A DNA stretch of 64,000 bases, taken from the NCBI RefSeq assembly GCF_032911445.1, contig NZ_JAWJEJ010000001.1, forward strand, positions 1,984,001-2,048,000, given 5' to 3'. Positions 22,206 through 30,569 of this stretch are shown in pieces. This stretch comes from Sphingomonas sp. HF-S4 (lineage in GTDB: Bacteria > Pseudomonadota > Alphaproteobacteria > Sphingomonadales > Sphingomonadaceae). How positions within the stretch are numbered: the first letter of the stretch is position 1; the number at the start of each line of letters is the position of its first letter. Both the position numbers and the translations under genes were made by a program. Below the pieces are notes generated by a model. That model was not told the DNA's origin. It did no database searches and saw nothing but the letters and a program-made list of their open reading frames with translations.

Positions 22206-22219
22206 TGCAAGCGCTGTCA
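22206..22219. promoter_or_regulatory. LacI-type operator-like sequence upstream of ligV
   Basis: TGCAAGCGCTGTCA matches the LacI/GalR consensus TGNAANCGNTTNCA at all but one fixed position (G for T at position 11) and resembles the three sites near the lacI-like gene at 49989. It overlaps the transporter stop codon, 47 bp before the ligV start. It may be a true operator linking ferulate catabolism to the LacI regulon or a chance match. Confidence 0.3.
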
Positions 22220-23536
22220 TCCTGCCGACGCAAGCGGGGCTCGGCGCACCTTGCTTAGGCCGAACAGCGCTAGGGCACCGACGACGGATCCCAGGCCCAT
22301 CAGCAATGCGACGGTCTGCAATGGGTAGCCCTGCGCGAACAAAAGGCCTGCCAGCGCCGGCGCGAGCGCCGATCCGCCGCGCCCCACGCCGATCACGACG
22401 CCCGTGGCGGTCGCCCGGACCGCGGTCGGGAAGCTCTGGGCGATCAATGCATAGAGGCCGACCACCCCGGCATTGGTCGCGAAGCCGGCCAGCGCGGCGA
22501 CGGCCGACAAGCCGGCGAGGCTGCTTTGCCCGGCCCCGAAGATAGCGACGAGCGCCGTCGAGGCGAGCATCGCGATGATGGTGAGGCGCAGCAGCGGCAG
22601 ACGCGCGGTAAGGAGGCCGAGCAACAGCGATCCGCTGGCGCCGCCGATGCTGGCCCAGACGAGCACACCCGCGGCCGCCGATGGCGCAAAGCCCATGTCG
22701 GTCACGATCTTCGGGATCCACTTCAGGATGAAATAGAAGGTCATGATGTGCGCGAGATACGCGAGCGTCAGCAGGATCGTAGGCCGCCGCAGCGCAGGCG
22801 AGAACAGCGCGACCAAGGGCACCTTGGCAGGTGCCGCGTCCTCCACCGGGAGTGCATCCACGGGCGCATGCCCCATCCGCCCGAGGATGCGATTGGTCCG
22901 CGCAAGCGCACCCGATGGGCGGCGATGCACCAGGAAGGCAATCGACTCCGGCGCGCACCACAGGACGATCGGAATGAACAAGGTGCTGGCGAATGCGCCG
23001 AACAGGAACACCGCGCGCCAATCGAAATGCGCCAGCAGCACGGCGGAAATCAGTCCACCGATGATCGTGCCGAGCGGATAGCCCGCTGCCATCAACACCA
23101 CGGCCAGCGCGCGGCGCCTGTCGTTCGCCGCTTCGGCGACCGCCGCATTGGTGGCGGCGAGCATGCCGCCGATGCCTAGCCCCGTCAGCACGCGCCATGT
23201 CGAGAGCACCGCAATCGAGTCGGCGCTGGCAGCGCCGAGCATCCCGATCGTCATCATCACCAGGCAGGACAGGATCGTGGCGCGCCGGCCGACGCGATCG
23301 GCGATGCCGCCGAGCAGCAGCGACCCCGCGGCCATCCCGATCAATTCCATCGACAGCACCACGCCAAGCGCCGCGCGATCGATCCGCCATTCGGCGGCGA
23401 TGCCAGGCGAAGCAAAGCTGATCGACAGCACGTCGAACCCGTCGAGCGCGTTGAGCCCGACCATCGTCGCGACGATTCCCCATTGGAACCGTGACATCGG
23501 CTCGCGCTGGATCACTGTCCGCGGATCGCTTGCCAT
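22217..23536 (-). CDS. MFS aromatic acid:H+ symporter (AAHS/PcaK type)
   Basis: This 439-residue, 12-TM major facilitator protein has the AAHS motif NALDGFDVLSISFASP in TM1 (about residues 29-44) and the loop 2-3 signature GGIADRVGRR (about 76-85). The acidic residues in the DGFD motif are conserved in transporters of 4-hydroxybenzoate, protocatechuate and vanillate. Location between ligV and a MarR gene in the ferulate block suggests uptake of ferulate, vanillate or a related acid. It sits in the inner membrane. Confidence 0.9.
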   Translation of the reverse strand: MASDPRTVIQREPMSRFQWGIVATMVGLNALDGFDVLSISFASPGIAAEWRIDRAALGVVLSMELIGMAAGSLLLGGIADRVGRRATILSCLVMMTIGMLGAASADSIAVLSTWRVLTGLGIGGMLAATNAAVAEAANDRRRALAVVLMAAGYPLGTIIGGLISAVLLAHFDWRAVFLFGAFASTLFIPIVLWCAPESIAFLVHRRPSGALARTNRILGRMGHAPVDALPVEDAAPAKVPLVALFSPALRRPTILLTLAYLAHIMTFYFILKWIPKIVTDMGFAPSAAAGVLVWASIGGASGSLLLGLLTARLPLLRLTIIAMLASTALVAIFGAGQSSLAGLSAVAALAGFATNAGVVGLYALIAQSFPTAVRATATGVVIGVGRGGSALAPALAGLLFAQGYPLQTVALLMGLGSVVGALALFGLSKVRRAPLASAG

Positions 23537-23571
23537 CTACCCCTCCATCGTTGCCGCGATTGTGCGGCGAT

Positions 23572-23590
23572 TTGTTATGGAAGGCAACAA
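23572..23590. promoter_or_regulatory. Inverted repeat upstream of the aromatic acid transporter
   Basis: TTGTT-N9-AACAA lies in the 58-bp gap between the MarR gene and the transporter start. Arm spacing equals that of the better repeat at 24146-24168 (9 bp spacer), so both may bind the same MarR protein. Arms are short. Confidence 0.35.
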
Positions 23591-23594
23591 TATC

Positions 23595-24074
23595 CTAGCG
23601 GTAGATGCGCGCGAGCAGGGTTCTTAATTGCTTGAGTTCGTGGGCGGTGAAGCGGCCCGTCAGCCACGCCTCATGCTCTGTGATCGCGGCCTTGGCTTGT
23701 GCCAGCAGAGCTTCGCCTTGCAGGGTCAATTCGAATGCGATCCGACGCCGATCGCTCTCGGACGGCGTGCGGCACATCAGCCCGCGCTTCTCCAGGGCGT
23801 GGACCAGGGTCATCGCCGTGGCACGATCCATGTCGAGCTTCTGCGCGATGTCGGTCTGCGCGATCCCCGGATGATTGCCGACCAGCCATAGCACCGAAAT
23901 CTGCTTCTGGGTCAGCCCCAGTTCGCCGAAATGCTCGCCGAAGTGCCGCTGCACCGCGCCGTGCACGCGGCGGATATGCAGGCCCAGGATCGTGTCCAGC
24001 TCGCCGATCTCGGCTGTCGACGATGGTGGCTCGACACCAATATTCTTGGTCTTCGATACGCGATTGTTCCCCAT
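23595..24074 (-). CDS. MarR-family regulator, probable FerC-like repressor of ferulate genes
   Basis: This 159-residue winged-HTH protein has the HTH AQTDIAQKLDMDRATAMTLVHALEK (about residues 70-94) and wing TPSESDRRRIAFELT (about 99-113). The start is the ATG giving MGNNRVSK; a further upstream ATG is in frame but overlaps the operator region. It is first in the leftward run MarR-transporter-ligV-ferB-ferA and divergent from the MetE-like gene. In SYK-6 the MarR protein FerC represses ferBA and is released by feruloyl-CoA; by context this is the counterpart, though orthology is inferred. Confidence 0.8.
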   Translation of the reverse strand: MGNNRVSKTKNIGVEPPSSTAEIGELDTILGLHIRRVHGAVQRHFGEHFGELGLTQKQISVLWLVGNHPGIAQTDIAQKLDMDRATAMTLVHALEKRGLMCRTPSESDRRRIAFELTLQGEALLAQAKAAITEHEAWLTGRFTAHELKQLRTLLARIYR

Positions 24075-24145
24075 CGGATTCGCTATAGGCCGCCTGCCCG
24101 CCATCGGCCAACCCGCCGCATAGCACTTGTCATGCGCCATAGCAG

Positions 24146-24168
24146 TTTTGTAAGCAGTTCCTACAAAA
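24146..24168. promoter_or_regulatory. Perfect inverted repeat, probable MarR operator
   Basis: TTTTGTA-N9-TACAAAA is a perfect 7-bp dyad in the 110-bp divergent region between the MarR gene and the MetE-like gene, 17 bp before the latter's ATG. Size and location suit a MarR dimer that controls both directions. Confidence 0.6.
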
Positions 24169-24184
24169 TCCTGGGAGAGAATGC

Positions 24185-25300
24185 ATGTCGAAGCCGCCGT
24201 TCCGTGCCGATCATGTCGGCAGTTTCCTGCGCCCGAAGGCGCTGATCGATGCGCGCGAGGCGCATCGCGCGGGACAGATCGACGCCGACGCGCTGCGCCT
24301 GGCGGAGGACGCGGCGATCCGCGACGTGGTCAAGTTCCAGGAGGATCTGGGGCTCCAGGGCATCACCGACGGCGAGTTCCGCCGCACGTATTTCCACACC
24401 GATTTCCTGCTCCAGCTAGACGGCGTCGAAGAAGCCGGCGGCAGCCAGGTCAAGTTCCACCAGCATGGCGGCAAGGAGCTGGAATATGCGCCGCCGGTGA
24501 TGAAGATCGCCGGGAAGATTGCGCATGCCCGCGACATCCAGCGCCGCGACTATGAATTCCTGGCGAGCTGCACCACGCGCACGCCCAAGGTGACGATCCC
24601 GTCGCCGACGATGCTCCATTTCCGCGGCGGCCGCGAGGCGATCGACGCCACGGCCTATCCCGACCTGGAGGATTTCTACACCGACCTGGCGGCCGCCTAT
24701 CGCGCCGAGATCGCCAGCCTGGCCGATGCCGGCTGCCGCTACCTCCAGCTCGACGACACCAACCTGGCCTATCTGTGCGACGATACCCAGCGCGCCAACG
24801 CCCGCGCACGCGACATGGACCCCGACGCCCTGCCCCGCCTCTATGCCGACATCATCAACCAGTCGATCCGCGACCGCCCCGACGACATGACGGTCTGCGT
24901 CCATCTGTGCCGCGGCAACTTCCGCTCCTCCTGGGCGGCGGAAGGCGGCTACGAGCCGGTCGCCGAAGTGCTGTTCAACGCACTGGATGTCGACGGCTAT
25001 TTCCTGGAATATGACGATCCGCGCTCGGGCGACTTCGCCCCGCTGCGCCATGTGCCGAAGAGCAAGACCGTCGTGCTCGGGCTGGTCACCACCAAGCTCG
25101 CCGAGCTCGAATCCGCCGACGATGTCCGCCGCCGGATCGACGAGGCGGCGCAGTTCATGCCGCTCGACCAGATCGCGCTGTCGCCGCAATGCGGCTTCTC
25201 CTCGACCGTGCACGGCAACGACATCGAAGTCGGGCAGCAGGCCGCGAAGATGCAGTTGGTGATCGACGTCGCACGATCGGTCTGGGGCGACCAGGCCTGA
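24185..25300 (+). CDS. MetE C-terminal-domain-like (cobalamin-independent methionine synthase family) protein
   Basis: This 371-residue protein corresponds to the C-terminal catalytic half of MetE, like the YxjG/YxjH group. N-terminal RADHVGSFLRPK is the family opening; the zinc ligands appear as VHLCRGN (His and Cys, about residue 239), the Glu in FLEYDD (about 275) and the Cys in LSPQCGFS (about 337). Full-length MetE has an additional N-terminal domain missing here. It is divergent from a MarR gene across a perfect palindrome, so it is likely part of the aromatic regulon and could pass methyl groups from methoxyaromatics or a thiol substrate; this is inference. Confidence 0.8.
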   Translation: MSKPPFRADHVGSFLRPKALIDAREAHRAGQIDADALRLAEDAAIRDVVKFQEDLGLQGITDGEFRRTYFHTDFLLQLDGVEEAGGSQVKFHQHGGKELEYAPPVMKIAGKIAHARDIQRRDYEFLASCTTRTPKVTIPSPTMLHFRGGREAIDATAYPDLEDFYTDLAAAYRAEIASLADAGCRYLQLDDTNLAYLCDDTQRANARARDMDPDALPRLYADIINQSIRDRPDDMTVCVHLCRGNFRSSWAAEGGYEPVAEVLFNALDVDGYFLEYDDPRSGDFAPLRHVPKSKTVVLGLVTTKLAELESADDVRRRIDEAAQFMPLDQIALSPQCGFSSTVHGNDIEVGQQAAKMQLVIDVARSVWGDQA

Positions 25301-25308
25301 CCAGGCGA

Positions 25309-25335
25309 GTCCGCGACGCACCGGGCGTCGCGGAC
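25309..25335. terminator. Perfect 11-bp hairpin between convergent genes
   Basis: GTCCGCGACGC, a 5-nt loop and GCGTCGCGGAC form a perfect stem between the MetE-like gene and the convergent TonB receptor. There is no T-tract, so it is probably a bidirectional terminator or transcript-end stabiliser. Confidence 0.65.
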
Positions 25336-25342
25336 AGTTCGC

Positions 25343-27757
25343 TCAGAAGCTGCCCGAGAGCTGGACGTACCAGGTCCGGGGCCGCGCATAGATGCGCTCG
25401 GCATAGCCAAGCGTCGCCAGCGAGGCGTTGCCCTGGATCAGATAGCGCTCGTCGAACAGATTGGTGACGCCGCCGGTCAGTTCGTAGCGTCCGGCGAATT
25501 TGAGCGCGACCGAGGCGTTGCCGACGAAATAGCCGTCTTCCTCGATCAGCGGGATGCTGCCGGTGATGAAGGCGACCTTGGACTGATAGCTGCCGTCGAA
25601 GCGGGGCGTCAGCGTCGCGCCGCCCAGATCGAAATCGATCCCGATCCCGAAATTGGCCTGATAGTCTGGCGTGAGCGGCAGATCGTCGCCCGGCGCGACC
25701 GTCGCCGTCGCGCCGGGCACCGGCGTGATGCTCTGGATTTCGTCGTCCAGCTTGCTGACGCTGGCGTTGAGCAGCAGCCCCCAGGGCGCGCGGTAATTCG
25801 CCTCGGCCTCGAACCCGCGGATACGTGCCTTGCCGGCGTTGAACAGCAGCGGCACGACGCCCTGGCGGAAGATCAGCTGGATATCGTCGTAATTGGCCTG
25901 GAATGCCGCCAGATTGAGCCGCAATCCGCCGATATTGGTCTTGGCGCCGATCTCGTAGCTGGTGACGCTCTCCTCATCGAACGGCACCGGGACATTGCCC
26001 GCCGGCGCCGCATTGTAGCGGGTGTTGAACCCACCGGATTTGAAGCTGCGGGCATAGGAGGCATAGGTGCTGATCGCGTCGTTCCAGCGATACTGGATGC
26101 TGGCCGAACCGGTGAGCGCCGAGAAGCTCTTGGCGAAGGGGCGATTGTAGATGAACAGCGGCCCGCCCTGCGGCACCGCCAGCGTCGGCAGCGGGTTGGG
26201 ATCGGGCAGGGTCGCCGGGAACAGGTTGAGCACGGTGCCGCGGAAGGTCTTGCGGTCGGTCGTGTAGCGCAGCCCGCCGCTGACCTCGAGGCCCTGCGCG
26301 GGCTTGAAGCTGATCTCGCCGAAGCCGGCGACGGAATCGGTCTTGAGCTGCGAGATCTGGAGATCGCGCGAGCCGGGCCCACCGGCGAGGATCGACGCGA
26401 TGACCGGCGGCGACGGGGGGAACGCCAGCGGCACGGTCGCACGCTCGTCGGTGACTTCGTTGAAATAATAGCCCCCGAAGATCGCGCTGACACTTCCCCA
26501 ATCGAGCTGGAGCTGGACCTCCTGGCTGAACTGCTCGGACTGCGAGCCGACATCGGTGGTGATCAGCGTCAGCGGGGTATTGTCGGCATCGCGCACGCCG
26601 CGCGAACTGGTGTTGCGATAGGCGGAGATGAGCTTGACCGCCGCGACGTCTGTCAGCCGGATATTGGCCGTCGCCGCGACGCCCCAGATCTCCGAGGTAC
26701 TCAACACCGCGGCCGTCCCACCGTTAACGAAGGGCCCGCGGATCTGGAGGTCATTGGCGCAGCGCGGATCGTTGATCATCGGCACGTTCGGCGCACCGAA
26801 GCGCGGATTGCCGGGCGTGAGCGGCGCGAACGGGATTGTCGCGCCCGGGCACCCCGCCCCTACGCTGGCGATCGCTGCGACGGGCGCCTGCTCGTTGATC
26901 CCGGCGAACACGAACGGCGCGCCATTCTCGTCACGCTTGCTGTAATCGCCGCGGACGAACAGGTCGAAGTCCGCCATCGGCTCCCATTTGATCGCGCCAT
27001 TGAGCGAATAGCTGTTGTCGTTGCCCAGATCGAGGCCGTCGAATTCGCGGATGACATAGCCGTCGCGCTTGCGGAAACCACCCGAGACGCGCGCAGCCGC
27101 AGTGTCGCCGATCGGAATGTTGAGCGCTGCGAACCCCTCGACCAGATCGTCGCTGCCGACGCGAATGCGCGCGCGGCCGTTCCAGGCGCCAAGCTCGGGC
27201 TGGCGCGTGCGCACCAGGATCGCGCCGCCGATCGTATTGCGGCCGAACAGCGTACCCTGCGGACCGCGCAACACTTCGACGCCGGCGATGTCGCCGAAAT
27301 CGATCGCCCCGCCCACGGCGCGTCCGAGATAGACTTCGTCGAGATAGATGCCGACCCCGGGATCGACCGCGGCGGTCGGATCGACCTGACCGACGCCGCG
27401 AATGAACACCACCGAGGACGCGCTGTTGCCCGACAGCTGCCCGGCGGGCTTGAATTGCAGGCTCGGCGTGATGCGCTCGAGATCCTGGGTCTGGAGGATT
27501 TGCCGCTCCTCGAGCATCTCCGCGCTCAGCGCCGTGATCGCGACCGGCGTATCCTGCAGGCTTTCCTCGCGCCGCCGCGCCGTGACGACGATGTCGTCGC
27601 CGCTGCGGCTGGCTTGCGCGTCCTCGCTGGCCGTGTCCGTTTCCGCGACGTCGGCGGTTTGCGCCCAGACAGCCGTTGGAAGCCCAGCGACCGAGACAGC
27701 CAATGCCGCAACGCCATATGCCAGGCGCACCCGCGCCCGCCCGCCAAATCCAGCCAT
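25343..27757 (-). CDS. TonB-dependent outer-membrane receptor
   Basis: This 804-residue TBDR has a signal peptide ending near AVWAQ (about residue 33), the plug domain start DDIVVTARRREESLQDTPVAITALS (about 54-78, includes the TonB-box-like segment), VEVLRGPQGTLFGRNTIGGAI (about 159-179) and a C-terminal beta-barrel ending in QLSGSF with terminal Phe. It resembles the sphingomonad VVTARRREE class rather than siderophore receptors with a linked FecR. It is the first gene left of the MarR gene at 27849, 91 bp away. The ligand is unknown; context suggests a plant-derived aromatic or a conjugated acid. Confidence 0.93.
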   Translation of the reverse strand: MAGFGGRARVRLAYGVAALAVSVAGLPTAVWAQTADVAETDTASEDAQASRSGDDIVVTARRREESLQDTPVAITALSAEMLEERQILQTQDLERITPSLQFKPAGQLSGNSASSVVFIRGVGQVDPTAAVDPGVGIYLDEVYLGRAVGGAIDFGDIAGVEVLRGPQGTLFGRNTIGGAILVRTRQPELGAWNGRARIRVGSDDLVEGFAALNIPIGDTAAARVSGGFRKRDGYVIREFDGLDLGNDNSYSLNGAIKWEPMADFDLFVRGDYSKRDENGAPFVFAGINEQAPVAAIASVGAGCPGATIPFAPLTPGNPRFGAPNVPMINDPRCANDLQIRGPFVNGGTAAVLSTSEIWGVAATANIRLTDVAAVKLISAYRNTSSRGVRDADNTPLTLITTDVGSQSEQFSQEVQLQLDWGSVSAIFGGYYFNEVTDERATVPLAFPPSPPVIASILAGGPGSRDLQISQLKTDSVAGFGEISFKPAQGLEVSGGLRYTTDRKTFRGTVLNLFPATLPDPNPLPTLAVPQGGPLFIYNRPFAKSFSALTGSASIQYRWNDAISTYASYARSFKSGGFNTRYNAAPAGNVPVPFDEESVTSYEIGAKTNIGGLRLNLAAFQANYDDIQLIFRQGVVPLLFNAGKARIRGFEAEANYRAPWGLLLNASVSKLDDEIQSITPVPGATATVAPGDDLPLTPDYQANFGIGIDFDLGGATLTPRFDGSYQSKVAFITGSIPLIEEDGYFVGNASVALKFAGRYELTGGVTNLFDERYLIQGNASLATLGYAERIYARPRTWYVQLSGSF

Positions 27758-27828
27758 GCATCCATCCCCTTTGCCGGGATCGTCCGTCCCGATGCCGGGG
27801 AAGTTCCCACCAGAATTAGTTCATGTCA

Positions 27829-27839
27829 ATAACTGTTAT
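27829..27839. promoter_or_regulatory. Short palindrome upstream of the TonB receptor
   Basis: ATAAC-T-GTTAT is a perfect dyad inside an A/T-rich block (27814-27854) that itself is flanked by AATTAG and CTAATT. It is the likely promoter/operator of the receptor gene at 25343 and a possible site for the adjacent MarR protein. Confidence 0.4.
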
Positions 27840-27848
27840 GTCGTGTAC

Positions 27849-28322
27849 CTAATTTGCGGTGCCCGCGAGCTTGTCGAGCAGGCGCTTGAGTTCGGCGCGC
27901 TCGCTGGCGGTCAGCCCGAGACCCAGTTCGCGATCGTGGACGCGTGCGCACGCACGCAGCTCGGCGAGACGCGCCGAACCGATCGCCGTGAGAAAGATCC
28001 CGAAGGAACGCCTGTCGATCGGCGTCGAGCGCCGCTCGATACAGTCTTGGGATTGCCAATAGTCCAGGAGCATCGTCACCGTGGGCCGCGAGAGCGCGAG
28101 TGTCTCGCCGAGTTGCACCTGGAGCAAGCCGGGATTGGACCCGACGACTTCCAGCATCGCGTAGCGCAGCGGCGTGACCGAACGGTCGCGCACCGCTGCG
28201 TGGAAGGTGGCGTCGCCGACAAAATTGGCGCGGGCGATCGCATAGCCCAGCAATCGATCCAGCTGACCCTTGTCCACGCCGATCGTGTCGTTGCAGGCCT
28301 GCCGGCGAGCGGCCGCGCTCAC
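27849..28322 (-). CDS. MarR-family regulator at the end of the CoA-transferase/dehydratase operon
   Basis: This 157-residue winged-HTH protein has the HTH LGETLALSRPTVTMLLDYWQ (about residues 72-91) and wing RRSTPIDRRSFGIFLT (about 97-112). The GTG start at 28320-28322 (complement) overlaps the CoA-transferase stop by 4 bp. It is the last gene of the long leftward operon and directly upstream of the receptor at 25343. Some family members respond to CoA thioesters, which would suit a regulator placed with CoA-transferases, but this is inference. Confidence 0.8.
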   Translation of the reverse strand: MSAAARRQACNDTIGVDKGQLDRLLGYAIARANFVGDATFHAAVRDRSVTPLRYAMLEVVGSNPGLLQVQLGETLALSRPTVTMLLDYWQSQDCIERRSTPIDRRSFGIFLTAIGSARLAELRACARVHDRELGLGLTASERAELKRLLDKLAGTAN

Positions 28323-29476
28323 GCCGGCGTGTCCAGCCAATCCAGGATCTCCTGGCGATGCTGGTCCAGCCGCGGTGGCGGCCCGCCGGCGGATCCGATA
28401 TCCGGGGACAGTCGGAAACCGGGCCCCGGAATGTCGACGCGATTGGCGTGCCCGTCCGGGGAAAGCGCCACCGGGATCATCGCGCCCGGGCGCGCCAGAT
28501 CGATCGCCTCGTCGACCCGGCGGACCATCCCGCACGGGATGCCCTCGGCACTCATCCCACGTTCCCATTCGACGGCATCGCGCCGGAGGATCTCGCGCGC
28601 GACTTCGTCGTGGAACGCGTCGAAATTCTCGCGCTGCGCTGCGCCCGTCGCGAAGCGGGGATCGTCGAGCCAGTCCTCACGACCGAGGTGGCGCGCGAGC
28701 GCGGCGAACTGCTTGGGCTGGACGACCCCAAGCGAGATCTCGCGGCCATCACGCGCCGTGAACATCGCGGCAGTCGGCAGGCCGCTATAGCCGGTGTTGC
28801 CGCTGCGCGGCATCGGGGTGCCGGTGGCCAGGAAAGGCGTCAGCGCGGATGTCATGAAGGCCAGGCTGGCATCGAGCATCGACACGTCGATGAAGCTTCC
28901 GCCGCCGCCGTTCGCCCGGCGGAACAACGCGGACAAGATCGCGATGGCCGCGGTCTGGCCGGTCAGCGTATCGACGATCGGGAAGCCCACGCGCATCGGC
29001 GGATCGCCATCGCCGCCGCTCAGCATCATCATCCCGCTGGTTGCCTGGACGATGTTGTCGATCGCGGGCCAGTCGCGATAGGGCCCGTCCTGGCCATATC
29101 CAGAGACCGAGCAGAAGACGATGTCGGGATTGGACTGGCACACCTGCGCATAAGCGAAGCCAAGGCGCTCGATCACGCCGGGCCGGAAATTCTCGAGCAG
29201 CACATCGGCGCGATCGACGATCCTGCGCGCGATGTCGCGGTCGCTCGGATCCTTGAGGTCGAGCGCGATCGACTTCTTGCCGGCATTGGCGGCGATGAAG
29301 GCGGGGCTCATGCCGCCCAGCCTTTCGTCGGCGCCATAGCTGCGGAAGGCATCGCCTTCGACCGACTCGATCTTGATGACCTCCGCCCCCATCAGCCCGA
29401 GCAGATGCGAGGCATAGGGCCCTGCCATGACATGGCTGAAATCGGCGACCAGAATGCCGTCGAGGGGTTTGCTCAT
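28319..29476 (-). CDS. Class III CoA-transferase (CaiB/BaiF family)
   Basis: This 385-residue protein has the family start LDGILVADFSHVMAGPYAS (about residues 5-23), GAEVIKIESVEGD (about 30-42), LLENFRPGVIERLG (about 92-105) and the segment PIVDTLTGQTAAIAILSAL (about 175-193) whose Asp is in the position of the catalytic aspartate of formyl-CoA transferase. Such enzymes move CoA between carboxylic acids without ATP. The upstream frame is longer, but the ATG giving MSKPLDG fits the family. Neighbours are a TRAP binding protein and dehydratase-like subunits, so it probably activates the acid imported by the TRAP system. Confidence 0.9.
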   Translation of the reverse strand: MSKPLDGILVADFSHVMAGPYASHLLGLMGAEVIKIESVEGDAFRSYGADERLGGMSPAFIAANAGKKSIALDLKDPSDRDIARRIVDRADVLLENFRPGVIERLGFAYAQVCQSNPDIVFCSVSGYGQDGPYRDWPAIDNIVQATSGMMMLSGGDGDPPMRVGFPIVDTLTGQTAAIAILSALFRRANGGGGSFIDVSMLDASLAFMTSALTPFLATGTPMPRSGNTGYSGLPTAAMFTARDGREISLGVVQPKQFAALARHLGREDWLDDPRFATGAAQRENFDAFHDEVAREILRRDAVEWERGMSAEGIPCGMVRRVDEAIDLARPGAMIPVALSPDGHANRVDIPGPGFRLSPDIGSAGGPPPRLDQHRQEILDWLDTPA

Positions 29477-29537
29477 GAATGCTCCGAAAGCTGGGAGGTC
29501 TGGCCGGACCTGCGCGCGAGTTCGAGAATGAGGACGG

Positions 29538-30569
29538 TCATCGCGCGCTCCCGCAGCGGATCTGGTCGGGGCCGGCGATGCTCGTGCGTGCCGCGGTGAA
29601 GCTGCGCATCCCGTCGATGCCGAAACGGCCCAGGCCGCGGGCGTTGCTCTCGGCGTCCTCCAGATAAAGCCTGTCGAAGCGCAATTGCTCGGCCGCCGGC
29701 ATTGGCGCGATGTCGACGCCCTTTGCCTGAGCCGCCGCAATGCCGCGTGCCGCCGCAGCCTCGACTTCGGTTGCCAGGGCGGCTTCCCAGACGGCGCTCG
29801 ATTCCTCGAGGATCCTGCGCTCACCCTCGTTCAGGCGCTGCCACCGGGCCAGCCCCATCGCGCGGGCAGGATAGGCGCCGCGGGGCACGGCGAGCGTATT
29901 GAAGTGCTGTGCGACTTCGGCGAAATGCAGCGCCGCGAAAGTATCGGCCGGGGCTACGACGCCGTCGATCACGCCCTTGGCGAGCGCGGAATAGACTTCG
30001 CCCATCGGCATGTTGACCGGATCGACGCCGAGCCGGTCGAGCACCGCGAGCAATTCGCTGGGTGCGCGCAACCGCAGGCCGCGCAGATCGGCGAGGCTCC
30101 GTACCGGCCGATCGCGCGTGACGATGCCGGGCAGCGAGCCGCCCTGCACCGCCAGCACTTTCAATCCGCGCAATTCGTGGCCGACTTCGGGGTCCGCCGC
30201 CGCGATGCAGCGATAGAGCGCGACCTGGGCGGGGATGCTGTGGACCCCGCTATAGAAGCCCGACTGGGTGCGGATCAGGTGCGTGCCGCCGCGCACATAG
30301 ATCGGCGTGATCAGCCCGATATCGGCGACACCGTGGCGCAACTCCTCCATCGACATCTCGGACGACAGCAACCCGCCCGACCAGATCGGCCGGATCCGCA
30401 GCCGCCCGCCCGAACTCTTCTCGACGAACGCCATCCATTGCCGGTCGGCGCGGCTGAACGGATGGCCGGGCGAATAGGGGCTGGCATAGACGAGCTCGGT
30501 CACCCCCGGCGGGACGCCCTGCCCGCAACCGGCGAGGAACAGCGCGAAGAGGAGCGCCAACAGCCTCAT
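29538..30569 (-). CDS. TRAP transporter substrate-binding lipoprotein (DctP family)
   Basis: This 343-residue protein has a lipoprotein signal peptide with lipobox LAGC (Cys15), so it should be tethered to a membrane rather than free in the periplasm. TRAP-P features include PYSPGHPFSRADRQWMAFVE (about residues 30-49), the Arg-bearing segment LRGLRLRAPSELLAVLDRLG (about 162-181) that binds substrate carboxylate, and PMGEVYSALAKGVIDGVVAP (about 189-208). Its ATG overlaps the stop of the dehydratase-like gene. The membrane subunits are about 4 kb away in the same operon (34811-36567). Confidence 0.9.
   Translation of the reverse strand: MRLLALLFALFLAGCGQGVPPGVTELVYASPYSPGHPFSRADRQWMAFVEKSSGGRLRIRPIWSGGLLSSEMSMEELRHGVADIGLITPIYVRGGTHLIRTQSGFYSGVHSIPAQVALYRCIAAADPEVGHELRGLKVLAVQGGSLPGIVTRDRPVRSLADLRGLRLRAPSELLAVLDRLGVDPVNMPMGEVYSALAKGVIDGVVAPADTFAALHFAEVAQHFNTLAVPRGAYPARAMGLARWQRLNEGERRILEESSAVWEAALATEVEAAAARGIAAAQAKGVDIAPMPAAEQLRFDRLYLEDAESNARGLGRFGIDGMRSFTAARTSIAGPDQIRCGSAR

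Noticed and set aside
24185..25300. Truncated full-length MetE
   Set aside because: The protein has its own complete N-terminal family opening and a good start, so it is a stand-alone C-terminal-type member, not a broken gene.
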